DNA of 64,000 bases. It comes from Gnetum montanum. Taxonomy: Eukaryota; Streptophyta; Gnetopsida; Gnetales; Gnetaceae. A model generated the notes under the pieces. That model was not told the origin of the DNA. It saw only the letters and a program-made list of their open reading frames with translations, and did no database searches. A program made the position numbers and the translations under genes. Location of the stretch: positions 211,210-275,209 of the forward strand of contig MNCI01014175.1 of the NCBI GenBank assembly GCA_015680685.1, read 5' to 3'. Of the stretch, positions 33,850-44,949 are shown in pieces. Within the stretch, counting starts at the first letter, position 1. Every line of letters begins with the position of its first letter.

Positions 33850-34945
33850 GATCCAAAAGAAAATCCAAGAATGAGAATGAAAGTTGTAACATACAATGTG
33901 CTTACAAGATCCTTAGTGAGGAAGAAACAACATTCTCTATGTTCATCATGGGCTTTGGATTGGCACAAATCTCAATACCCATGCATCTTAGCAAAGTTAA
34001 ATATTTGGATGTTGAGGTTTTATGCCTACAAGTCTTTCCATGGGAATTTTTATACCACTTCCAACGAAACTTGGAAAAGATGGGATACAAAGGTATTTAT
34101 AAGCAAAAATGTTCTCATGGAAGTTCTTCTTTTGAGCCATATAGATTAACCTATTGTAGAAATCACAACATGAATGGTTGTGCAAAATTTTATAAGGAAA
34201 CCAAGTTTGAATTAGTATAAAGAATTGAATAGAGCTTAGAAAATATGATTTTTGAAATTCCAAGAATTTAAGTGATGGGAAAGAAAGAATAGTCAAGATT
34301 TTAGAAAAATCACATAGCCTTGGTAGTAATTCTAAACTTCCATCTATCAAGAAGATGTGTATACATGGTTAACACATTTAATTGCCAAATCAACATGTTT
34401 AGATGTTAGACTGTGTCAAGGAGCATACTTGATTAATCAAATAGAAGAAATTTTAAAGAATAAGTTATTCCTAAGTTATACTAATCGAATTCCATTTATT
34501 CTTTTTGAATACTTCAATGAAAAAGCTAGAAGTAGTATCTATCAATTCTTAAAATATGGATGTGTGAAGAAATCCTTGGAAGATGAACCTAATTTGAAGA
34601 AGATGTTTCCATCAATACAAAATGCAATTCCATTGGCCAGTGCATATTTTTCTTATTTTCAATCTTCAAAAGATAAATTAGATCCAAAAGTTTAGAAGAA
34701 GATTTTGTTGATTGATAATACTCATTAAGAACCACAGTTTACCAATTACTCTACTATGAGGAATGAGGATGGATCAACAACATTCTTCATTTTTGACCAT
34801 ATATTATATTTGGTATGATGTCTGATTGTTCCAAGTTACTAAATTACTAGAGTTAATTTCAAAAGAATAAGTGAAGAAGAATTAAGGTAAAGCTCTTCCA
34901 TCTTGAGCAAGATCATCCGATCATATACCACTTATGGCAAAATAA
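33850..34945 (+). pseudogene. CCR4-type deadenylase (EEP nuclease domain) retrocopy inside element H
   Basis: CCR4 shortens mRNA poly(A) tails as part of the CCR4-NOT complex. In order on the plus strand: VVTYNVLTRSLV…HSLCSSWALDW (about 33865-33970), then after a frame shift near 34000 VEVLCLQ, LEKMGYKGIYKQK, NGCAKFYKETKFELV, a gap with stops, then LTHLIAK…DVRLCQGAYLINQIEEIL, IPFILFEYFNEKARSSIYQFL, EPQFTNY, FFIFDHIL and finally ALPS, a stop, SSDHIPLMAK. This is the full order of the EEP domain to its C-terminus. The catalytic Glu of LCLQE and the Asp of GDFN are lost; SDH is kept. The uninterrupted run across many normally exon-split motifs suggests a processed cDNA. Host copy is expected elsewhere in the genome. 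Confidence 0.75.
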
Positions 34946-35388
34946 CAATTATTCCCATCAATTCATAAGATTGATCAAGATCAAGAAGTATCTCACCTTT
35001 ACTTTTATTTATGATTTTCATAACTTTTTTCATTGTTTAATTTATACTTTAATTAGATAAGTAAAATATCTAAGGTAATGGAATCTAGGAATAAAGAATT
35101 TGCCTTGCCTTCACCTGGGTAACCAGATACGAGTTGCACTTTGTGTAATCCTAGTTAGGACTGGTGATTGATGGTTGGTAGCTCTTTAATTCATCTCTTA
35201 TCATTATCTTAACAAATGATGTAAGTATTAATAAAATAATATTTAATACTCACATATATTTTTTTATAGAATAAGCAAGAAACAACTTCAAATCCTAAAG
35301 AGAAATCAAATTATTGGAGCACAAGATCATAAAAGAAGCATTAGAGCTCGAAAGAGATTGTGAACATGGACTCATTTGAGGATGAGCA

Positions 35389-35407
35389 AAACCTAAGGGG
35401 GGTAGAT
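35389..35407 (+). promoter_or_regulatory. Polypurine tract of element H
   Basis: aaacctaaggggggtagat directly precedes the 3' LTR; the G6 run is characteristic. Confidence 0.7.
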
Positions 35408-35983
35408 TATCACAACCCCATTTTCAAATGATGCTACTACATAATGAAGATGGTGCCTCTTCATAACAAGTTTCATTGTTATCATAACAAGACCCAAAAG
35501 GGTAGTTGTAATTGAGACTCGAAAGGGTGCATTATCATAATGAACATGTCTCTTGAGGTAACCTTTGATGATTTGACCTAAGGCATTTATACCCGAGCTT
35601 AGAGTTCATGCCAGGCATGGAGTGGCAGAGCTAAGAAAGACAAGTCATGGGTGCTGCGTGAAGCAGGATAGGAAGTGCACTAGCCATCCCTTCTAGCCAG
35701 ATGTAGGCCTAACCATAGTAGTAGTGCTAGATTGCCTCTAAGGGGATAGATGTCAAAGGAAGAAAACCCCAAGGAAGACTCTTAGAGCATGATCCAGATA
35801 GTCTATTCCATATCAATAAAGCATTATTATTTTCTTTCTCTTTCTCCATTTTCCCTATTATTTCCTTTATACATAATGTCTAATGTTACACATATTTGAT
35901 GTTTGGTATATTATCTTCTTACACATAATGTCTAATATAACGTATATTTGATGTTTTCCATGACATTTTTGGATGGGATTTCA
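35408..35983 (+). repeat. 3' LTR of element H (576 bp)
   Basis: Pairs with 30650-31213. The start reads tatcac instead of TG, a G-to-A change. Ends gggatttca. Many differences are C/T or G/A, as expected for methylated DNA. Confidence 0.85.
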
Positions 35984-35989
35984 CACTAC

Positions 35990-36660
35990 CAACTTCTTTA
36001 TTATCATTTTTATATAAGGTTACAAATGCTCATGAATCTTTGTTTTCTTTGGCTTAGATCATTGTAGAAATAACAAAAAGTTTTTTACTCCTAATGTTAT
36101 TTGATTTTTTAAAAAGATTATCAAATAACATATCTTGAGATTATATAACATAAATAAAATAGTATGCTACCTTTATCCATAAAAACTTGGAAACTTGTGC
36201 ATCATGCAACATGCATCTTATCATATCAATTATTTTTCTATTTTTTTCTTTTTGTAATATCATTCTACTACAGAGTATATGACACCATGAATTCTTATTT
36301 TATATCATTATTACTATAATAATTTTTAAACTTATTTGAAGTATATTCTCAACCACCATCAAATCTTAAAACCTTTAATTTAGGATGCTTTTAGATTTAT
36401 TCCACATTTTAAAATGCTTAAACCTTTCCAACACTTGTAATTTATGTATCAAACCATAAAGCCAGGTCATTCAATTGAAATCATTCACAAAAATGATAAA
36501 GTATCATTCATTTCTTATATCTTGTGATAGGAAGATGCAACAAACATCTAAATAAATTATTTCAAGTGGTGTCAATGATTTAATTTCATATTGTCAAGCA
36601 AACAATAGATGGTGCATCTTTTAAATCTTGTAAGATTTGTAGTTCAACTTTTAATTACCT
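35990..36660 (-). pseudogene. Copia integrase core remnant, element I
   Basis: Minus strand: VNDFN…TWLYGL, KLKVLRFDGG-stop-EYTSNKFKNY (second catalytic Asp region, normally RSDNGGEY), KYEFMVSYTL, then NDITKRKKS (normally QQNGVAERKN with catalytic Glu). Stops and substitutions remove the active site. Its RT partner lies beyond element H at 30580. Confidence 0.75.
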
Positions 36661-36699
36661 TTAAATTTGGTGATTTCATTATAGATTTGATATATTTTT

Positions 36700-38115
36700 C
36701 TTCATGTTTTAATATTTACATGCCTAAGTCTTAAATTCTATTTCATTAGTGGATCTTGACCAGCAGTTATATATATTGCTTCAACATGATGATCCATAAT
36801 TTAAAATATATGTTGCATGGTAAATCATAGGCTAAAGTTTCGTCACCATGGTGTACAATGTAATAAGTGAGATGACCATTTTTATCAAAAAAAAACACTT
36901 AAACCTTTAATTATTAATTCATAAACTAAAATCAATGTGACCATTTTTATCAAACTAAATACTTAAACCTTCATTTATTAATTCATAAATTAAAACCAAT
37001 GTCACAATGAATTCATTATTATAACTAACATCTTTTAATTTCAAACTAGAAATCATTAAATTCCTAATATTAGTAATTTTTATTTAATTTCCATCTTCAA
37101 GTTTTACATAATGTGGTTTTAGGTTCTCCTTAACATTTACCAACACAGATGAATGACTAGTAAAATTCTATAAAGTATTAGAATCAATATACACAAAATC
37201 ATGAGAGGTATCATTATTCATAATGAGGTCATTGATGTCTATAGTGGAAGGTTGTACATCCTCCTCTATAATATTCTAGGCTTAGACTCAATTTGTTTAT
37301 TATTCCTTTTAATAAGAGTCTTGACCTTATTATTAACAAATTTATTAGCTTTCCTTGTGTTGTAACTTTGGCCATAGGGCTATGTCATAATAATAGTCTA
37401 TGTCATGACTATCATTTTTCTTTTAGATATAAAAATATCTCATTATCCTTTATATTTTCTAATCATTTTTTACCTCTTCCATCATTTCCTAAGAACTTGC
37501 TGTTACATTTAAGGTGTATGCATTCATCTAGGATTTTGCTTCTAAAACCTTTGCACATAATTTTATCATGTCGTACATTCTTTCACCATTCTTTATATAT
37601 ATTTTTTTTAAATCATATGAAGGTTGTAGAATTTTTAACAAAAAAATTTAACTATTTCATCTTATACTTTAGCATTTTATGTTTCAAGTCCTATTTGTTG
37701 TGCAAAAACATTTTGTACTAGTGTTGAAACAAGTCTATTCTTTTTCAATCTTAAGGATTTTAATTAATTTTATAAATATACTATTTTAAACTTATTCTTT
37801 ACTTAAAAAATCTCCTTGATTTTTGTCCACATTGTATGTGTAATCATATTTTGCAACTAGACATTCTTAGTGCAATCATCATTCATGCCATCTTATTATT
37901 TTTATCCACCATAGCAATTTCAACTATGTTTTTTTCTAGGTCATTTTCTCATAGAAAAAAACATATCTAAAGATTATATACATTGTATTTTAATGCATTT
38001 AAAACTATAATTTTAAGTAAAATAAGAAAGATTCTTACCTTTTCCATGATTGTATAGAAAATGTGCTTCCAATTCTTTGGAGTTAATCTTAACCTTCCAA
38101 GGATTACTCACCAAG
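36700..38115 (-). pseudogene. Gag and protease region of copia element I, heavily decayed
   Basis: Lies between the integrase and the PBS, where copia gag-pro belongs. Frames are broken every 10-30 codons and no zinc knuckle or DSG protease motif could be read with confidence. The 142-codon plus-strand frame at 37293-37721 is a shadow of this region. Confidence 0.4.
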
Positions 38116-38116
38116 T

Positions 38117-38128
38117 TACTCTAATATA
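38117..38128 (-). promoter_or_regulatory. Decayed primer binding site of copia element I
   Basis: Plus strand tactctaatata lies directly before the LTR; an intact site for initiator tRNA-Met would read gctctgatacca. Confidence 0.5.
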
Positions 38129-38129
38129 A

Positions 38130-38444
38130 TGTGATGTTTAGGATTTTTAATGAGTAAACGTGTAGCTAGACAAATTAGATGAGACACATATCATGTCCAT
38201 TAATGGGTTACTATTTATGATACATGAAATGATATGTCTAAGTCTTGAACCATTATAACTGATTTATACAATTAATAATAGGACTTAATTAAATTTTGAT
38301 TAGCACAAACAACTTGAATGTTTTATCATAACATCACAATGGCATTACTAGGAAGACACTGTAATGGTGTAACTATTGTTTCATAGTAATAAATAAGAAT
38401 GATAACAAAATTAAATAGATAAAACAAGATGCAAAGTTTAAACA
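38130..38444 (-). repeat. 5' LTR of copia element I (about 315 bp)
   Basis: Pairs with 28626-28937. Starts tgtgatgttt and ends near aaaca. Confidence 0.7.
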
Positions 38445-41188
38445 TCCTTAAGAAAATTAGATATTCCATCTTCTATGATTTCTTATCCTCCAAGAAACTA
38501 TCTACAAAAGCATCATTAATTTTAAATATTTTAACATAAAGTGTGATTCTTATATGGAAAATATAGTAATTAATAAAAAAACATCCAAATAAAAAGCATT
38601 CATAAAAACAATAGAACTAGAATATTCATCCATTTTTCATAATGGAATAACCACTACTTGATCCTAAATCATCTTTTCCCTACCACATGGTGTTCCATAA
38701 CTGCAAAAGCAACTACATTCATACATTTTCTTGTTATCTCTATTATTTGAGAGAATACCATGATTCTTGCTTCTTCTATAGTTTTAACCACCATCCTCAA
38801 ACCTCAAGGAAAGAATCCATCTTGTCTAGAAACACACCCCACCTTGAACATCTTAAAATAATCCCATTGATAAATATTATGGATTTCATCTTATAAATTC
38901 TTTATTCTTAAGCACTTCTTTATCCAAGATGAGATGCATGAGAACTTCCTCTTCTCTTTACCTTAACTCCATTAGAATGGTTTTCTCTTCCTCTTTCTTA
39001 ATAATTTAAAGTTAATTTGGAAGAGATATTCTTCATTCTCTTCTTTATATAATCCAACATGCTCTTTAGCTCCTTCATGTTCTTCTTGAGATCTTTCATA
39101 TTCTTTAGCTTATAGACTATGTTCAAAATCCAAAACCACCAAAATCACACAATCACAATCCATACATAATATTTATTCTTTTCAAATCAAGTATAATACC
39201 CCAAAAAATATCATCTATAATGCACCAAGTATCACATCAAATAAAAATCTTTGAACCAAAAAATAAGAGACTATGCATACCTTCTTCATAATTGAGTTTG
39301 ACAAGCATTACCATCAAACACATCTTACCATAGGATCACTACCAAAAGATCATATTAGTCTCACTTCACTCTCCATATTTAAGATGAACACAATGCAAGC
39401 AAGGAAACAATCCAACATAATTAACATACCAAGGAGAATTCATAGCCAAGAGAGTATATCATTAATTCCACTTAGCTCGTGTGCTTAGAATGTCATATCC
39501 AAGCAATATAAAATAATATTTCATAATTTTCCAACAAATAGTATGAAACTATATCTAAAACCATATCTGAAATAAGCCAAAACACAAGAAGATTAAGTGA
39601 GAAAGGCTTCCCAAATATTTTATACTATTCTAATATAGGAAGAATACCTAAATCATCTCAAATTCCTTCATAAAACTCATATCAAAACAAAATAAATTAG
39701 CACACAATACATGTAAAAAGAAAAATCCCTTAAAAACCTCTCTATTAAAGATACAAAAATAATAATTACATCAATTTATAAGATTATGCCATCAAAAACA
39801 TAACCCAAAGGATCTAGAAGCATAATTCCATTACATCTTACTTATTATAATACCCCAACTCAAGATATCCCTTACCACTTGGTATGTTTGTGGATTGAAC
39901 CCTTGATGTCTTATTTGCTAACCTTTGTCTATGCCTACTAATGCTTTTTCTTATGTTGACTATGCTTTTGTAATTTTATATATGTGTGTAGCTATGTTCT
40001 TTTTAACAATATTTTACATTTAATATATTCTAAGGTTTTATTTTTCCTTTTTTCCATTTAATTTTATTTCATTTTAATGTGTTTTCATGTTTTTAACATT
40101 TTTATATTTTATAAAATATTTTTATATTTTTTAGTATACTTTTATTTTTCTCTTAAATAATCATATGTGTACTAATATTTTTGTTTGAAGTTAGCAAGTA
40201 TGAGGCACTAGATGGGTCACTGGCACATGAGGTACTACTTTGGTTTGGTACATTTGTTTGGATAATTTGTATTTTTGGTAAAATTTTATTTTGATATTTT
40301 TAAAAAAATTTTAAAGTCATTTTAGTTTGTATTTTAGAGGGTTTCGTGCTAGCCCTTTTCATTAGTTATACTTTTAACCTTACACCTTATTATTAGCTTG
40401 GACTTGGACATAGCTATCAACTTGGGATAGAAATAGCCATGAACTTTCTTGTAAGATATATCAATTAGGTTAATGTTGGGCATTATTCAATGTGAAAAAA
40501 GGATTTAAAAATATTCTAAGAATTAGAAGTATTTTTTTTAATTTAGTTTTTACTCATGAGAGCTCTTGTTACCCAATGCTACCTAACCATTACAAGAATA
40601 TAAGCCTAGTAACTATTCCATGAAAGAGCATCTTTCAGCCAAAGAAAAAGAATTTTCCCAATTAGAAAGATGCTAGACCTAGATCTATATTCAACTAAAT
40701 CTACACTATCAACCAAGGCCTATAGTAAGCCATATTGCTAGATCTCATTTCAAATTTTACTTAGATCCCATTGTTAATCTATAGGTTTGCCTATGATTTG
40801 GAGCCTATTTGGAAGATCAAATTCATGAAAGGATCCTTTTTTATATCATTGTTCCTTTCAAGTAGGTTAATTTTGGTATTAACTTCTTTTAATGGATTTT
40901 AGTAATTTTTATTTTACATGAATATGTTGTTTGTTGATTTCTATTTGTTCAATGACTATTTGTCAAAATGCTTAGATTCTCATATCTAAATATTTTATGA
41001 TTATTTTATATAATTTTATCCTATTTTAAGACTTTTTGTCATGCATAGGATCTTAGTCAACATTTTAACCAATTTTGACCACATTTTAATTACTTTTAAC
41101 CATGTTTTACTTTTTTTCTAAATTCTACCAAAAGTTTAGCTATAAAACTAGGTTTTCAAGCTATCTTTTATATCTTTGACCCTCAAAA
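38445..41188. other. Unassigned AT-rich flank between elements I and J
   Basis: Contains one coding-like trace on the minus strand (38900-39165): YERSQEEHEGAKEHVGLYKEENEEYLFQINFKLL, followed after a small frame change by a Glu-rich helix, so a coiled coil. The rest shows no motif. Near 41045-41105 the word ttttaacca recurs in imperfect form. No LTR pair was detected. Confidence 0.4.
38900..39165 (-). pseudogene. Coiled-coil protein relic
   Basis: Minus-strand frame of about 75 codons with one or two stops, very rich in Glu and Lys with hydrophobic residues every three to four positions. It resembles in style the relic at 7690-8140 but no sequence identity was seen. Function unknown. Confidence 0.35.
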
Positions 41189-41221
41189 TGACTAAAACAC
41201 CACAAAATTTTAGATTCACAT

Positions 41222-41450
41222 GTCACACTATGTAGCGTAGCACAGTGTAGCACCCTGTCACGTTGCGTAGCGTAGTGCAGCATAGCACCCTATCACGCTG
41301 TGTAGCGTAGCGCAACGTAGCACCCTGTCATGCTATGTAATGTAGCATAGTATGGTGTAGCACCATGTCATGCTGCGTAGTGTAGTGCAGCATGGCACCA
41401 TGTCACGCTATGCAGCATAGCACAATGTAGCAGAGTTGTTAAGCTATGCA
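41222..41450 (+). repeat. U3 tandem repeats of about 45-50 bp, element J 5' LTR
   Basis: Units of the form gtcacgctRtgtagcgtagc-RcagYgtagcacc occur about five times from 41222. The same array is at 49022-49330 in the 3' LTR. The words gtagcg, gcgtagc and ctatgtagc dominate. Confidence 0.8.
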
Positions 41451-41676
41451 GCATAGCACAGCTATCCAATTGTGTAGACAACATATTGTGTCCCATGCAT
41501 AACATGAGACAAACCCCATAGCCAACATCCTATGTCTTGCACGTAACATGGGACAAGCATAGCAAATAGCATCCCATGTCCTATGTGTAACATAGGATGA
41601 GCATAGTAGACAACATGGTCCCACCCATTGCACTACCACATGGCACCTGATCCACATTTTGGGCTAACCCTAGCCC

Positions 41677-41684
41677 TATAAGTA
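41677..41684 (+). promoter_or_regulatory. TATA-like box of element J LTR
   Basis: tataagta, conserved in the 3' LTR as tataagaa at 49555. The purine tract follows about 25 bp downstream, close to the expected RNA start. Confidence 0.5.
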
Positions 41685-41705
41685 CCCCTGCACCCTAATG
41701 TTTCA

Positions 41706-41759
41706 GAAGGGGGGACAAAAGGGGAAAGAGGAGAAGGAGAAGAAGGGGGTGGGGGGGGG
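41706..41759 (+). other. Purine tract with G runs in element J LTR
   Basis: Almost pure A/G from 41706, ending in G5-T-G9. Four or more runs of at least four G allow G-quadruplex formation. The 3' LTR copy (about 49594-49640) is shorter with smaller G runs. Confidence 0.6.
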
Positions 41760-42451
41760 CTTCCATTTTCACTAGTAAGGTAGTTGGCACTTACATTTTT
41801 GGATTTAGCACTTTGAAATCTTGGCACTTGGCTCCATGGGTGAAGGAGACCTAGAGCACACGACACCAACAGAGAGGCACAACTATGCTACACGATACAC
41901 TACAACCCCATTGCAGCCTTGTAGAACATCACATGGTATGCCATGGCTGCCAACCCAACAATCACAATTCAGCATAGTGAGCACCAAACATCATAGCCTG
42001 ACATCACCAAGGCTTTGACTGCACTCCTACTACACCTATTGTACACTGTCTATACCTTTGTGAATTAGCTACGCTCCCTCTTTTGGGGCGCTGCATTGCT
42101 ATTCTCAAATTTTGTTGCATTTCTCAAGCATTTCTCTTTGGTATTTAGCATAATCCTTGTATTTTCTCACTTTTTCATACATATTTACACATTCACGTCA
42201 TAGATCTCAGGCTAGGACACTCTGCTACGCTCTAGCTCAGCTATACCTGATGCCTGCATGTAACATAGTATAAACTCTTCCCACACACGGTCATTTTAAC
42301 ACCATGTAAGTTCCTATCTGATCAACAAGACCATTTATGGCACCTCATTTCCATTCTCTAGCATAGCCCTCGCATGGATTCAGGGTTAGCCTATATGGTC
42401 GATGACCTCTCGGTGTTCCAAGCACCGACTTTTTCAAACGTCATAGTTTTT

Positions 42452-42470
42452 AGTGCTAAAAGGAGGGCCT
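42452..42470 (+). promoter_or_regulatory. Probable primer binding site of element J
   Basis: tagtgctaaaaggagggcc follows the LTR by seven bases. It looks like a decayed TGGCGCTAGAAGGAGGGCC, a PBS form found in other plant gypsy elements. The tRNA was not identified. Confidence 0.4.
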
Positions 42471-42524
42471 GAACCATTTCTATCTACATTTTTGATTAGC
42501 ACTTAGTCAAAACTTTGGATGTTC

Positions 42525-42765
42525 TAGAGAGTGTAACAAGTTCTCAAAGCGTAGCAAGTTCCAGCGTAACGAGTGTAACAAGCTATAGCATAGCAAGCTC
42601 TAGTGCAGTGAGTATAGCAAGCTCCAGCATAGCGAGCGTACCAAGCTCCAACATAGCGAGCATGACAAGCTATAGTGTAGCAAGCTCTAGCGTAGCAAGC
42701 ATAGGAAGCTCGACCATAGCAAACATACTAAGCTCCAGCGTAGTGACTGTAGCATTAGAGTTGGC
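42525..42765 (+). repeat. Short tandem repeats in the element J leader
   Basis: About sixteen imperfect 12-18-bp units of agcRtagcRagctcYagc type. They give an open plus-strand frame (42515-42790, 91 codons) made almost only of Ser, Ala, Val, Ile and Thr, which I read as a by-product of the repeat. Confidence 0.8.
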
Positions 42766-42789
42766 CATTTTTCATAGTTTTCATACTTA

Positions 42790-44940
42790 GCATTTTTCTA
42801 CATTTTCATACTTATTATTTTTTCTACATTTTCATTGTACCATCTGAAATCATCAGTGAGAGGCTGGAATGAACGGATGCCAAGAGATCTACAAATGAAA
42901 TAGTAAGACCCTGCCTTCGCTTGAGGGCCTATTGCAAAAACAACGATGGCAGAATGCCTTGGATGGTCTACACGTAGATCAAACAAGAACTTCCCCAAGC
43001 ATACGCAATTGCGATGGTGCTGGGTTATGTGTAAACAAATGCAAACGGCGAAAATAGATTGCAAACAAGCGTAATAGGCGTAACGAATGTAAATGGTAAA
43101 TGGTAAAAACAAAGTAAACGATGCAAACTGTGTGAAAACTAAAAAATAGCTGGCAAAAATGTAAACAATATGTACACTGGTCAAACGTAGTTGNAGTTGT
43201 GAATTACTGCCAGTCAGACATCGGCCTCGATGGATGTGAATGGATGCTAGGGAATACAAGTTTCTGGTTGCAAGTTCTACAACATGACCAAGGTTTCCCT
43301 TGTTCAGTGTAACCAAGTCTGATGCCTAGAATTTTCATCATACAAAGTGTACAGGATGCTCTATGAGCAAATTTGCCAACCTCGATCTCGTGGAAAATCG
43401 GGGTATTTATACGGTTTTGATGCGTGGGATGCGAATCTGGTGATGCGTGTGACTATTTTAATTAGAATGCATAGAAATTGTTACAATGTATAGTGTAGCA
43501 TCCAAGATCTCTTATGCTAGCATGTGTAATGCCCAGCGTAAGAACTTGAACATTGAAAATATCAAAAATGCAACAAATGTTAATGTACAAGCGTGGATCT
43601 GGGTGTCTGGCCTCCAAATCTGCAATTCTATGCTATTTTTGGGCTACCAAGGCCTCTAGTGTGCATGGATCTAGCTCTGATGTGTGCGTAGCCTATTCTA
43701 GCATCAGCATCTGGCATCCAGCATCTAGCGTCCAGCATATGAAAGTGTTTACGCTGTTGGAGGCCTTGGGAGCGTAACTAACAGCGTATGACCTAAAAAT
43801 AGTTCATTTTGAACCTCTATTTGACCTATGAGACCCATTTTTAGAGTGGATCTACATGCCATGGGTCATGAGGGTTCTGTGTGCCAAATTTGGGCTGATT
43901 TGGATATCGTTTTGGCCCTGTTTTGGTTGATTACGCTAGGCATTACGCTATGTAGCATATGAAACTATAACCTCGACATAACCAAGTGTTTCTACCCTGT
44001 TTTGAGCTTCATTTTATATGTTGATGCCTGTTTGATGTTTCCTGACAACTGCTTACTCTCCAAGGTGATCTCGATGCAAATTTTGACACCGTTTGGCTGC
44101 CATTTTGGGCTTGTTTAGGTTTGTTATGCTATTCATACGCTGTGCAGCGTATGAAACTGTAAGCCCAGCATATGAAACTGAAAATGACACATTTAAATCC
44201 CAAAACTAAAGTTTTTGAAGCCTATGAACATGTAAGAATGTTTCTTGTCCCTAGGGGATGCTCAAATGTTGAATATGCTGCCTGAAAATGCTTGTTTTGT
44301 CCCATTTTTTCTTGGTTACGCTGTTCATATGTTGTGCAGTGTATAAAACTGTAACCCCAGCGTATGAAATTGAAAATGGCCCAAAAAAGGTGAATTTTGT
44401 GAGCTCAAATTTCATAGTTTTGGATGCTAGGAGCTATTGGGGACTCTGATGATGCTCGAGGAGGGTCCAGGTGCCCAAAATCAGCCTATTTGGACTTGAT
44501 TCTAGGGCTACAAAAATTGGTTACGCTGGCCTTACGCTGTGCAGCGTAACCACAGCGTACTTAGCCAAAATTGCACTTTTTGACCTTGAAACTGATGATT
44601 CTTGACACCGAGACTTGCCTTCATGATCTGTGGGCCCCAGGGGGACCTTGCTTGCTCCATGGTGGGCTATTTGAAGCCGCTTTAAAGGCTCTGAAGTTAT
44701 TTGGAATTGTTGCTGAAATTTTTCTGGTGTTTCATTCATAGTTAGTATTTTTTCTACATTTTTATACTTAGTATTTTTTCTACATTTTTACACTTAGCCA
44801 TTTTCTTACATTTTTCTGCTACCGAAAGACTTAGTCATTTCTCTTTATTTCCAAAATTAGTCATTTTCTACAAATAGCAACTCTCACAACCCGATTTGTG
44901 AATATGAATCTAGATCAACCTTGCACATTGGTGTCTAACA
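42790..44940 (+). other. Long untranslated leader of element J
   Basis: No supported gene. On the minus strand at 43404-43411 there is a TATAAATA in a cg-containing context, so a nested foreign LTR is possible. Palindromes TACGCTGTGCAGCGTA or variants recur near 43945, 44135, 44320 and 44535 (separate entry). An N is at 43194. Confidence 0.4.
43935..44565. repeat. Dispersed palindromic motif in the element J leader
   Basis: tacgctgtgcagcgta (about 44533-44548) and its variants acgctatgtagcata (43950), tacgctgtgcagcgta (44138), atgttgtgcagtgta (44328), each preceded 12-15 bp upstream by ttacgct or ttatgct and mostly followed by tgaaactgtaa. Each can fold into a 7-bp stem with a 2-base loop; spacing is about 190 bp. 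Confidence 0.65.
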
Positions 44941-44949
44941 CATTTGACA

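Larger units (their letters stand above)
30650..35983 (+). mobile_element. Element H: LTR retrotransposon carrying host-derived sequence
   Basis: LTRs at 30650-31213 and 35408-35983 are about 570 bp with high similarity. A tRNA-Met-type PBS follows the left LTR and a G-rich polypurine tract precedes the right one, so the element reads on the plus strand. The internal 4.2 kb has no RT or integrase. It holds a short Gag-like stretch, a C-rich segment with a 45-bp minisatellite, a 5S rRNA-like segment and a CCR4-type deadenylase relic. It lies between the integrase and RT of copia element I, so it is younger than I. Five-base flanks (ctcat, cacta) do not match. Confidence 0.8.
28626..38444 (-). 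mobile_element. Element I: Ty1/copia retrotransposon interrupted by element H
   Basis: Minus-strand order from the right: 5' LTR (38444-38130), decayed tRNA-Met-type PBS, gag region, integrase (36650-36000), then the 5.3-kb element H, then RT, RNase H (30580-28970) and 3' LTR (28937-28626). The order gag-integrase-RT-RNase H defines copia. Without H it is about 4.5 kb, normal for this superfamily. All frames are broken. Clear target duplications were not found; the LTR edges are estimated. Confidence 0.75.
41189..42444 (+). repeat. 5' LTR of element J (1256 bp)
   Basis: Begins tgactaaaac and ends aacgtca. Pairs with 48991-50324 over its length. Holds a U3 tandem repeat (41222-41450), TATA-like tataagta (41677-41684), a purine tract (41706-41759) and an 85-bp block around 41820-42010 that is also well conserved in the 3' LTR. 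Confidence 0.85.

Noticed and set aside
33902-34350. Minus-strand frames overlapping the CCR4 relic
   Set aside because: Shadows; the plus strand carries the recognisable EEP motifs.
37293-37721. 142-codon plus-strand frame
   Set aside because: Antisense to the copia gag/protease region; Phe/Leu/Ser-rich as expected for the complement of a Lys/Glu-rich frame.
41222-41450. CRISPR-like array
   Set aside because: Units are contiguous and imperfect with no unique spacers; they belong to an LTR U3 in a plant genome.
42515-42790. Serine-rich secreted protein
   Set aside because: The frame is a by-product of a short DNA tandem repeat and has no signal peptide.
42798-43316. 172-codon minus-strand frame
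   Set aside because: Contains an unknown base and no motif; it lies in the J leader where low-complexity gtaaac/gcaaac repeats keep the opposite strand open.
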